Assembly: GCA_903926205.1 (NCBI GenBank)
Contig: CAIYID010000087.1
Span: 32,820 to 96,819 of the forward strand
DNA from: an uncultured Bdellovibrionales bacterium
GTDB lineage: Bacteria; Bdellovibrionota; Bdellovibrionia; Bdellovibrionales; Bdellovibrionaceae
Direction of reading: 5' to 3'
Length of the DNA: 64,000 nucleotides
Shown here: one piece after another, positions 9,424 to 16,439 of the stretch
Numbering within the stretch: position 1 is the stretch's first letter
How the letters are laid out: each line of letters opens with the position of its first letter
Made by a program: the position numbers and the translations under genes
The notes under the pieces: model-generated
The model's input: only the letters and a program-made list of their open reading frames with translations
What the model was told of the DNA's origin: nothing
Database searches by the model: none

Positions 9424-9666
9424 ATGGCAGTTGTAATTCGCTTATCTCGCCAAGGAGCTAAACACCAACCAAGGTACCGTATCACAGTGGCGGATCAACG
9501 CAGATCTGTGAAAGGAAAATATCTTGAGATACTAGGTTACTATCATCCTCAAGAAACAAAAAAAGTTGAGATGGATTTGGTTAAAGCTCAAGATTGGATA
9601 AAGAAGGGCGCGCAAGTTTCTGAACGTGTTAAGCACGTTATGAAATTGGCAGAGAAATCAAAGTAA
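9424..9666 (+). CDS. rpsP: 30S ribosomal protein S16
   Basis: 80 residues beginning MAVVIRLSRQGAK, the conserved S16 N-terminus, with RYRITVADQR and the ILGYYHPQ segment. The chosen ATG at 9424 is preceded by a purine-rich GAAAGGGAAAA; an in-frame TTG 18 bp upstream would add a non-conserved extension. S16 is a small-subunit assembly protein. It follows ffh and precedes khpA, rimM and trmD. Confidence 0.96.
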   Translation: MAVVIRLSRQGAKHQPRYRITVADQRRSVKGKYLEILGYYHPQETKKVEMDLVKAQDWIKKGAQVSERVKHVMKLAEKSK

Positions 9667-9696
9667 TTTACTTAAAATGTTCTTGGCAAAGCAATA

Positions 9697-9756
9697 CTAC
9701 TCACCTAAGATTTTTGAGTAGGAAATAAAAATTTAATGAGCTTTGGAAGGTGAGTA
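9697..9756 (+). promoter_or_regulatory. Possible SD-sequestering switch before khpA
   Basis: TACTCACCT at 9698-9706 is an exact 9-base complement of AGGTGAGTA at 9748-9756, which contains the khpA Shine-Dalgarno sequence. The competing stem CTACTCA (9697-9703) with TGAGTAG (9715-9721) would free the ribosome-binding site. Two mutually exclusive pairings of one strand are what a translational switch looks like. The pairings are seen; the regulation is inferred. Confidence 0.45.
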
Positions 9757-9759
9757 ATA

Positions 9760-10005
9760 ATGGATAATGCAAGCCTAAAAGATTTAGTAGAATTTATGGC
9801 TAAATCTCTTGTTGATGAGCCTGATCAAGTCGAAGTCAACGAAGTTGTTGGTGAACAAACTACTGTTGTTGAATTGAAAGTTGCAAAGACAGATCTTGGT
9901 AAAGTGATTGGTAAGCAAGGTCGTACTGCACGTTCAATGCGAACAATTTTGAATGCCGCTTCAACGAAATTAAACAAACGCAGTGTTTTAGAAATAGTTG
10001 AATAA
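9760..10005 (+). CDS. khpA: KH-domain RNA-binding protein KhpA (YlqC family)
   Basis: 81 residues, essentially one type II KH domain: [19 protein letters not shown] at the start and a [18 protein letters not shown] motif (about residues 46-63) with the GxxG loop. In Gram-positive bacteria KhpA pairs with KhpB to bind RNA. The position between rpsP and rimM is conserved in many phyla. The ribosome-binding site AGGTGAG is strong but lies in the complementary element at 9697-9756. Confidence 0.93.
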   Translation: MDNASLKDLVEFMAKSLVDEPDQVEVNEVVGEQTTVVELKVAKTDLGKVIGKQGRTARSMRTILNAASTKLNKRSVLEIVE

Positions 10006-10040
10006 ACTCTATAAGACTTCTCAAAAGGACTTGTAGAGTT
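10005..10040 (+). other. Hairpin downstream of khpA
   Basis: AACTCTATAAG (10005-10015) pairs with CTTGTAGAGTT (10030-10040) with one G-T pair and a 14-base loop. It begins at the khpA stop codon and has no T-run, so it may protect a processed or terminated mRNA 3' end together with the terminator at 10068. Confidence 0.4.
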
Positions 10041-10067
10041 CAGTTAGTAATTAAAACAGAAGATATT

Positions 10068-10098
10068 AAAAGGGTTGCCGATGGCAGCCCTTTTGTTT
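10068..10098 (+). terminator. Intrinsic terminator after khpA
   Basis: AAAAGGGTTGCC (10068-10079), loop GAT, then GGCAGCCCTTTT (10083-10094) form a 12-bp stem with one G-T pair, followed by GTTT. The A-flanked, T-ending stem is typical of a Rho-independent terminator. It separates rpsP-khpA from rimM-trmD, so the ribosomal block is at least partly two transcripts. Confidence 0.75.
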
Positions 10099-10191
10099 AA
10101 CAGGTCATCAGTATTTAAGCTATTTTCAATTGGTGAAAAAATTGAGGTTGAATTTTTTTTCACCGACTCGCTAATTAAATAAAGGAAAAAC

Positions 10192-10743
10192 GTGAATCAA
10201 GATCTGAAGAAAGATTTGCAACTCATTGGAAAAATTAAGGATGCTCATGGCCTTAAGGGTGAGGTTCTTATTATTATTTTTTCAAAAGATTACTCCCCTT
10301 GGTTAAAACTCGAGCAGATTTATATCTCACCCGACGAGAATATCCCGGCGCGAAATATGAAAGTCTTGGGTATTCGCCACGCAGCAGTGGGGCTGATCGT
10401 AAGATTAGATCAGCTCACTGATCGCACACCTGCTGAAAAATTAAAAGGTGAGTTGGTTTTTGTTTCTAAAGAATTACTCAAGGCGAAAGAGGGGGAACGA
10501 ATTTTTTTGCGTGAAATTCTGAACTTTAAAGTTTTTGATAAGAAAAATTTAATTGGGGAGATCTCCGGTTTTTCTAGTAATGGCCCTCAGGACTTGCTCT
10601 TAGTGACCAGAACCGAAAAGGAAAATCCAATTCAAATTCCTTTTGTTGAAGCCTTTATCGTTAATCTCGATTTTAAAGCTAAGATTTTAAAAATGGATTT
10701 GCCAGAGGGCTTGCTTGAAGTTAATGAGGGGCGAGAGGATTGA
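10192..10743 (+). CDS. rimM: Ribosome maturation factor RimM
   Basis: 183 residues, starting with GTG after AAAGGAAAAAC. The N-terminal RimM domain shows LIGKIKDAHGLKGEV (about 11-25). The C-terminal PRC-barrel includes the NLIGEISGFSSNGPQDLLLV region and ends IPFVEAFIVNLD. RimM assists 30S head assembly and binds S19. It lies immediately before trmD with a 3-base gap, the usual pairing. Confidence 0.93.
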   Translation: MNQDLKKDLQLIGKIKDAHGLKGEVLIIIFSKDYSPWLKLEQIYISPDENIPARNMKVLGIRHAAVGLIVRLDQLTDRTPAEKLKGELVFVSKELLKAKEGERIFLREILNFKVFDKKNLIGEISGFSSNGPQDLLLVTRTEKENPIQIPFVEAFIVNLDFKAKILKMDLPEGLLEVNEGRED

Positions 10744-10746
10744 CTC

Positions 10747-11535
10747 ATGCGTTTTTCAGTGATCACTCTTTTTCCAGAATTGATTGAATATATTTTTTCT
10801 AAAGGTGTGGTCGGCCAGGCTCATCAAGCTCAGTTGATTCAGGTCGAATGTGTGAATCCTCGAACCTTTACTGAGGATGTGCATAAAACAGTCGATGATC
10901 GCCCTTTTGGCGGCGGCGATGGTATGATTATGTTGGTCGAACCCTTGGTTCAAAGTTTGAATTCTCTTATTAGTCCTCAGGCTAAAGTGATTTATATGTC
11001 ACCGCAGGGGGTGCCCCTGACCGATCAAAAAGTGACCGAGTTGTCTTCGGAAAAACAGTTGATTCTTATTTGCGGACGGTATGGGGGAATTGATCAAAGA
11101 TTTATTAATGAATTTGTCGATGAAGAGATTTCGATTGGTGACTATGTGCTGTCGGGGGGCGAGCTCGCGGCAGCAGTATTAATTGAAGCGGTTTCTCGGA
11201 AATTGCCAGGGGTTTTAGGTAACCAACAATCTTCCGAAATGGATAGCTTTTCAAATCAGCGTTTGGAGGAGCCTTGTTTCACTCGTCCTCGTGAATGTTT
11301 AGGGCAAAGTGTTCCTGAAGTGCTGCTTTCTGGGAATCATAAAAAAATTCAAGATTGGCGCTCGAAATTGCGTGATTTGGTGACCTTAAAAAAACGCCCA
11401 GATTTACTGAAAATGAATTCGCTACAGATATCTTCCTTGAAGCGTTTTTGGTCAGCAATGCCGGATTCTGAAAAAAAAGCGCTCGGACTTGATCATTTCC
11501 CAACGTCGAGTTTGGCAGACCAAACCGACCCATAA
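10747..11535 (+). CDS. trmD: tRNA (guanine-N1)-methyltransferase
   Basis: 262 residues beginning MRFSVITLFPELIEY. The SPOUT trefoil-knot SAM site is clear: ICGRYGGIDQRF (about 115-126) and SIGDYVLSGGELAA (about 136-149). It methylates G37 of tRNAs read by proline, leucine and arginine codons, preventing frameshifts. The C-terminal region holds the conserved RPxxLGQSVPEVLLSGNH segment. Strong GAGG ribosome-binding site. Confidence 0.96.
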   Translation: MRFSVITLFPELIEYIFSKGVVGQAHQAQLIQVECVNPRTFTEDVHKTVDDRPFGGGDGMIMLVEPLVQSLNSLISPQAKVIYMSPQGVPLTDQKVTELSSEKQLILICGRYGGIDQRFINEFVDEEISIGDYVLSGGELAAAVLIEAVSRKLPGVLGNQQSSEMDSFSNQRLEEPCFTRPRECLGQSVPEVLLSGNHKKIQDWRSKLRDLVTLKKRPDLLKMNSLQISSLKRFWSAMPDSEKKALGLDHFPTSSLADQTDP

Positions 11536-11581
11536 ACAGAAGCTTGGCAGGTAAAGCTGACTAATATACAGAGAGGTTTTC

Positions 11582-12166
11582 GTGAGTGAAATTTTTGCGC
11601 CAAAAGTGGCTGTAGCGCTGGTTCATTATCCGATTTTTGATCGAGAAAAGAAGGTGGTTGCCACCAATATCACGAACTTTGATATTCATGATATAGCTCG
11701 TGCCAGCACGGTTTATGGAGTCGAAAAGTATTACTTGGTTCATCCGATTCAAGAACAGCAAATGTTTGTTGATCGAGTGCTGGATCACTGGAGAACTGGG
11801 CAAGGCTCCAAGTTTAATCCCTATCGAAAAACGGCGCTAAACCAGGTAAAACCAGTTAAGACTCTTGAAGAAGCGATGCTGGATTGGGGACGTCCTCGGG
11901 AAAAGACCTTGTTTATAGGAACTCATGCTCGTCCCTTGGAGGGGGCTCGGACTTATTCCACCAAAGAGATCCGGGAATGTATTACTGACCCTGAAATGGG
12001 CCTTTTTTTGATATTTGGGACAGGGTTTGGCATGACTGATGAGTTTATGCGATCCATGGACGGGGTTTTGGAGTCCATTCGGGGGGCTCCGCCTAAGGAT
12101 TATAGACATTTATCAGTTCGTTCGGCAGTAAGTATCTATCTTGACCGAATACTAGGACCATGGTAA
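11582..12166 (+). CDS. SPOUT RNA methyltransferase (Methyltrn_RNA_4 family)
   Basis: 194 residues from a GTG start after AGAGAGG. It contains NITNFDIHDIARASTVYGVEKYY (split here by eye into an N-terminal Rossmann-like half) and a glycine-rich LIFGTGFGMTDEF segment near residue 145, the knot loop. The family is SAM-dependent SPOUT methyltransferases of unknown RNA target, typically found beside trmD and rplS. A tRNA or rRNA substrate is likely from that context. It is distinct from TrmD in sequence. Confidence 0.75.
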   Translation: MSEIFAPKVAVALVHYPIFDREKKVVATNITNFDIHDIARASTVYGVEKYYLVHPIQEQQMFVDRVLDHWRTGQGSKFNPYRKTALNQVKPVKTLEEAMLDWGRPREKTLFIGTHARPLEGARTYSTKEIRECITDPEMGLFLIFGTGFGMTDEFMRSMDGVLESIRGAPPKDYRHLSVRSAVSIYLDRILGPW

Positions 12167-12249
12167 CTCTTCCGGTTCGAAAAGGACGTTAATCGAATTA
12201 ATATCCGTATTTTTGGTAATATTTTGGAAATATTGGTAAGGGAATTAAA

Positions 12250-12675
12250 ATGGCAAAAAAAACAAAGCAAACATCAACCCAAGCATCAACAAAACACTCA
12301 GTTACTAATCTAGTTAGAAGAGTGACTTTGAAAGCGAAAAATCCAAAAATTGGTAAATTCGGTCCCGGTGATACTGTGAATGTATTTGTTAAAGTTAAAG
12401 AGGGCGAAAAAGAACGAACTCAAGTTTACAAAGGAATCGTGACTAAAATTCAAGGTTCTGGAAATGGTCAATCATTCACCGTTCGAAAAATTTCTGCAGG
12501 CGTTGGTGTAGAAAGAACTTTCCCATTCGTGAGCCCAGCTGTTGAATCAGTGGAAGTTTTGACAAAAGGTAAAGTCCGTCGTTCTAAATTGTATTACCTC
12601 CGATCTTTGGAAGGTAAAGCTGCAAAAATTGAATCCGAATTAGTGAGCGCTCGAAAAGCGACTCCTGCAGAGTAG
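12250..12675 (+). CDS. rplS: 50S ribosomal protein L19
   Basis: 141 residues, longer than the usual about 115 because of a Lys/Thr-rich N-terminal extension (about 1-25) and a C-terminal tail. The core shows [29 protein letters not shown] and the conserved [13 protein letters not shown] followed by [19 protein letters not shown]19 sits at the 30S-50S interface. The stop TAG shares a base with the GTG start of rnhB. Confidence 0.95.
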   Translation: MAKKTKQTSTQASTKHSVTNLVRRVTLKAKNPKIGKFGPGDTVNVFVKVKEGEKERTQVYKGIVTKIQGSGNGQSFTVRKISAGVGVERTFPFVSPAVESVEVLTKGKVRRSKLYYLRSLEGKAAKIESELVSARKATPAE

Positions 12676-13301
12676 TGATCGAAGTTATCGAGAAAGTGGA
12701 TCACCGCCAATTCATGCCAGCTCCCGTTGTTGGAGTGGATGAGGTTGGGCGGGGATGTCTAGCTGGCCCCGTTTATGCCGGGGCCGTTTCTTTAAAATCA
12801 ACCGAAATTCTAAAGGACCTGACTGATAGTAAACTTCTATCCGAAAAACGAAGAGAAGAACTCTCTCCGCTCATACAAGCTCATCATTGGTTTGGGCTTG
12901 GCTTTGCAACCATCGAAGAAATAGATGAGCTCAATATTTTGCAAGCAAGCCTGCTCGCCATGCATCGAGCGATTCTCGACTTAGAGAAAAAAATGGGAGA
13001 GCCTGCTGGTCATTTCTTGGTGGATGGGAATCAAAAAATTCCCTATCTAAAAACGCCTCAGACAACTTTGATCAAAGGAGATCTTCGTTGTTTACCTATC
13101 TCAGCGGCCTCGATTGTCGCCAAGGTAGCAAGAGATCAGCTAATGAAACAATTGGCGCAGGAGTTTCCGGTCTATGGATTTGAAAAACACAAAGGCTATG
13201 GAAGTGAGTTCCACCGAAAAGCAATTGCCTCGCACGGAGCCACTCCACACCATCGTAAAAGTTTCCGCGGGGTTAAAGAGTTCTTATCAATCCGGCCTTG
13301 A
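12675..13301 (+). CDS. rnhB: Ribonuclease HII
   Basis: 208 residues. The catalytic block [19 protein letters not shown] (about 20-38) has the Asp and Glu of the DEDD set, and [11 protein letters not shown], the LVDGN motif (about 115-119) and AKVARDQLM follow in normal order. It removes ribonucleotides from RNA-DNA hybrids. The GTG at 12675 overlaps the rplS stop by one base. The 3' end is overlapped by yraN in another frame. Confidence 0.94.
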   Translation: MIEVIEKVDHRQFMPAPVVGVDEVGRGCLAGPVYAGAVSLKSTEILKDLTDSKLLSEKRREELSPLIQAHHWFGLGFATIEEIDELNILQASLLAMHRAILDLEKKMGEPAGHFLVDGNQKIPYLKTPQTTLIKGDLRCLPISAASIVAKVARDQLMKQLAQEFPVYGFEKHKGYGSEFHRKAIASHGATPHHRKSFRGVKEFLSIRP

Positions 13302-13611
13302 AGCTGAGACTTTCGTAGCTCTGTATTATCAAAAAAAGGGATTTCGATTATTAAGACAGCGCTGGCAGACACCTTTTGCTGAAGTTGATCTGATCTTTGA
13401 AAGAAGTCATCAACCGAATAAGCTTTTGCTGGTGGAAGTGAAAAAGCGAAAATCAGAGGCCTTTCGTCATGTGGCACTTTCTGCGAGCCAAAGATTAAGG
13501 CTCATTCGCGTTGTGATTTGGCTTTCTGAGTTGGGATATCAAGTCGAGAGTCACTTGGTTTTTGTTGGAAAAAGTAATGAAATCGAAATTCACACTGAGA
13601 TCTTTGGTTGA
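13174..13611 (+). CDS. yraN: YraN family (UPF0102) endonuclease-like protein
   Basis: Up to 145 residues. The restriction-endonuclease-like core is [20 protein letters not shown] (about 42-61), AEVDLIFE (about 71-78) and [10 protein letters not shown] (about 86-95), giving the D and ExK of the family. The ATG at 13174 has AGGAG about ten bases upstream. Later options are 13198, 13204 and 13225, and no standard start follows those, so the overlap with rnhB is at least 77 bp. YraN commonly follows rnhB; its exact role is not established. Confidence 0.85.
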   Translation: MDLKNTKAMEVSSTEKQLPRTEPLHTIVKVSAGLKSSYQSGLEAETFVALYYQKKGFRLLRQRWQTPFAEVDLIFERSHQPNKLLLVEVKKRKSEAFRHVALSASQRLRLIRVVIWLSELGYQVESHLVFVGKSNEIEIHTEIFG

Positions 13612-13642
13612 CGAGCCTCGCCTAGTTCGTAATCATTAAACA

Positions 13643-13996
13643 ATGAAAACCTTCAAAATTATATTTAGTGCGATTCTTTTCATGGCTAGTTTTCATGTGC
13701 GAGCTGATAATAACGATAAATTAAAAGTTTTTCTTACCTCCTGCGCCTACGGCACAGCGGCGGGCGCACTCATCGGTGTTGCGAGCTTAGCTTTTGCCTC
13801 GGATCCTACTCAAAGTATCAATAACGTGGCTCGAGGAGCTTCCTTAGGGCTCTATGCAGGTATCGGTTTGGGTTTTTATCTTGCTAATGAGAATTCAATA
13901 AAAAAACAAGATATCGGAGGAGCTGTTTTGACTCCTCAATGGTATCAAGGAAAAATTGAAGGTGGCCAGGTTCATTTTTTTGCTCTTCAATTTTAG
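13643..13996 (+). CDS. Small exported glycine-rich protein
   Basis: 117 residues. A signal peptide (about 1-21, ending near HVRAD) is followed by two small-residue hydrophobic segments: YGTAAGALIGVASLAFAS (about 36-53) and GASLGLYAGIGLGFYLA (about 68-84). These resemble glycine-zipper helices of envelope proteins. The C-terminus ends in an aromatic VHFFALQF. No known family recognised. It converges on the LptD-like gene with a 22-bp gap. Confidence 0.6.
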   Translation: MKTFKIIFSAILFMASFHVRADNNDKLKVFLTSCAYGTAAGALIGVASLAFASDPTQSINNVARGASLGLYAGIGLGFYLANENSIKKQDIGGAVLTPQWYQGKIEGGQVHFFALQF

Positions 13997-14018
13997 TATT
14001 GTTGAGATTCAGTGAAGA

Positions 14019-16439
14019 TCAAAAACTGAAAGTATCTAAGAGTGTCTCAGGTAATCCAGCTTTTTTCTTACCATCAAATGAAAAATCGAAGGCAAAGTTA
14101 TAAGTGTCAGAGCCCCCAGTCGGTCGATAATAAATGAATTTGATAAACCAGCAATCCCCAGGCAAACGGAACTGCGCACCGGCTCCATAAGAGTTGATAT
14201 ATTGGTTGGGAGTCGTGATCGGCGGGTTGATATCGAAAATAATTTTACCTAGTAGATCTATATATTTTAAAGATTTTTTTACAGCGACAGAATATTGCTC
14301 AGTTCTTGTGGAGGCATTGACCGGCTGGCCAGGGACGATATTGTACGAAAGGTCATATCCTAATTGAAAAAAATCACCACGATCATCAATGAATCTAATT
14401 TTACTGGAACTATTTGAGACTTCTTCATAGGGAAAATTATCAATACGTTGACTGATGATAAGATTTTTTAAGTTCAGAGTGAGCTCGCTTAAAATATCAG
14501 AATAGGGTTGATAGGGAGGATGGCCAGTCGCTTGGTAAAAATCATAAGACTGCGCGATTTTCCAACTAAAAAATTGAAGGTATACAGGGTGACCATTTTC
14601 AAAAGTTTTACGAATCAAGCGATTCGTGATACCAAAAGTAACGATATCCATATCATAAGTTCGATCAAAGTAATCAAATTGAATTCCGTAAGGAGAGTTC
14701 AAATTAGAATCTGAAATATTGTCTTGAATTGAAAAGGGTGCTGTTTTCGCGGAGGCACCAAAAAAGGAATGATCAGGTTGCGAAAGCCAGGGAATAGCAC
14801 TCGCCGTAATTTCAGGCTGAATTTCGTGTTTGATTCTTTCATCACTATCTTTAGAGGAAAAAATTCGACTGAACTGCGCCCGACTAGTGAGCTCTGTTCT
14901 GATGTATTTTCGAGTCGCACTGGGTTCTGTGCTTGTCATAAAAGTATAGTCGGTTTCTCGATAGGAAATTTTTGGAACAAAGTCGATCTGCCCTAATTGA
15001 AAAGGCCTTTCTAATTTTATTTGCCCATCCATGCGCTGACCTGTGCGGATCAAATCTTTTCCGGGAACGAAGAGGGCGTCATGGTATTCATGACAGAGAG
15101 GCGAGGTTTCCCATTGAATATTTCCGCAAGGGCCTGTGGTTCCAGTGGCGTCGACGGCACTGAGGTAACGATTTGCTCCAGGAGTATAGCCTTGATTCAA
15201 TGAATCGAATCCATAATTTGAGGTGCGAGAAAAGTTGACTAAATCCAAATCCCAAGAAAAAAGGGCATCGGAGTCTCCTATTTTTGTTAAGCCTTGATTG
15301 GCTCGTAGCTCTGGAAGTCTTTGTACGGAATCGCTATTGGTGCCTGAGGGATTAGACTGTAAAAGATTGATATAATAAGAGGAATCGACCATCCAAAAAA
15401 AATTATCCGTCGCCTGACTGATGGACATTCGGTTTTCCATGGCAGAATCTCCATTGTTCATGGTTTCTAGTGGAAAATCTTTTGGATACTGCAAGTCTGC
15501 GGAATTGTTAAATTGGGCTCGATGGACAAACCCATTCGGAAGATCTTGGTAGTGATTGTATTTCAAAAACCAACGGTTGACGAGAGTGGTATCATCTCCG
15601 TTTTTGAGGAAGGTTTGAAATCGTTTATCTGAAGCAAAAGCTCGATCCTGGAGAATGCCTAAATTGAGAGAACCTTCGCTCTTTTCAGAAAGGGCGTAAC
15701 GATAATCCATCAAACCTTTTAAACCTCGATTTTCGTAGTTTTTTAAAGTGAGGGTCGCATCTTCACTCCGATTGATGACCCAAAAATAACTTTCACCGAA
15801 GGTGAGTCCCCCGGTATCGGAATGCTCAAAATCAGGAGTTAATAAGCCACTTTGTCGATCAGATTTAAGAGGAACGAGCAAATAAGGCATTGGAAAAATT
15901 GGAAAGGTTCCAATTCTTAAAACGGCATTTTTTATATAGGCATAGCCACCGAGCTGGGCGCGAATTTTAGTTCCAGTGAAGCTCCAAGTTTCAGGGCAAT
16001 TATTGCAAGTGGTGTATTTAGCATCGTCAGCAATAAATTCGTTGTCAGACAATTTAAAAAGAGTTTTCCCTTCAAAAGACACGGAAGCGGCTTGCACATA
16101 ACCGTGATAGATAATTCCGGTGTTGGTTTCTAAATCCATCACGACTCGGTCACCGCCAATGGTGGCTTTGGGATTGATAATAGTGACGGAGCCAGAGGCA
16201 TCCACAGATTTTGAACGAAAGTTAACTAAAGCGCGCTCGGCAGACAGGTGTTGTTCGCCATAAATAATTTGCACATGACCCACAAGATCCACAGTGTCGC
16301 GCTCTGTGTCTCGAGTGCTAGAATCGGCATCAATGACTACACCTTGAATCTTTGCTTGACTCGGTTCTCGAAGCGAAGATGTTTGCGCTTTTGCCGTAAA
16401 GCCAATGATGACGATTGAAATAAAAAAGAATATTTTCAT
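14019..16439 (-). CDS. lptD: LptD-like outer-membrane LPS assembly protein
   Basis: About 806 residues. A signal peptide (MKIFFFISIVIIGFTAKA) is followed by an OstA/LptA-like beta-jellyroll (about 25-140; GHVQIIYGEQHLSAERALV) and a large C-terminal beta-barrel. LptD hallmarks include the YTTCNNCPETW cysteine motif and the PYLLVPLKSDRQSGLLTP segment. LptD inserts LPS into the outer leaflet with LptE. The ATG at 16439 overlaps the stop of the cyclase gene as TAATG, so translation is coupled. The upstream in-frame start would add a non-signal extension and is rejected. Confidence 0.85.
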   Translation of the reverse strand: MKIFFFISIVIIGFTAKAQTSSLREPSQAKIQGVVIDADSSTRDTERDTVDLVGHVQIIYGEQHLSAERALVNFRSKSVDASGSVTIINPKATIGGDRVVMDLETNTGIIYHGYVQAASVSFEGKTLFKLSDNEFIADDAKYTTCNNCPETWSFTGTKIRAQLGGYAYIKNAVLRIGTFPIFPMPYLLVPLKSDRQSGLLTPDFEHSDTGGLTFGESYFWVINRSEDATLTLKNYENRGLKGLMDYRYALSEKSEGSLNLGILQDRAFASDKRFQTFLKNGDDTTLVNRWFLKYNHYQDLPNGFVHRAQFNNSADLQYPKDFPLETMNNGDSAMENRMSISQATDNFFWMVDSSYYINLLQSNPSGTNSDSVQRLPELRANQGLTKIGDSDALFSWDLDLVNFSRTSNYGFDSLNQGYTPGANRYLSAVDATGTTGPCGNIQWETSPLCHEYHDALFVPGKDLIRTGQRMDGQIKLERPFQLGQIDFVPKISYRETDYTFMTSTEPSATRKYIRTELTSRAQFSRIFSSKDSDERIKHEIQPEITASAIPWLSQPDHSFFGASAKTAPFSIQDNISDSNLNSPYGIQFDYFDRTYDMDIVTFGITNRLIRKTFENGHPVYLQFFSWKIAQSYDFYQATGHPPYQPYSDILSELTLNLKNLIISQRIDNFPYEEVSNSSSKIRFIDDRGDFFQLGYDLSYNIVPGQPVNASTRTEQYSVAVKKSLKYIDLLGKIIFDINPPITTPNQYINSYGAGAQFRLPGDCWFIKFIYYRPTGGSDTYNFAFDFSFDGKKKAGLPETLLDTFSF

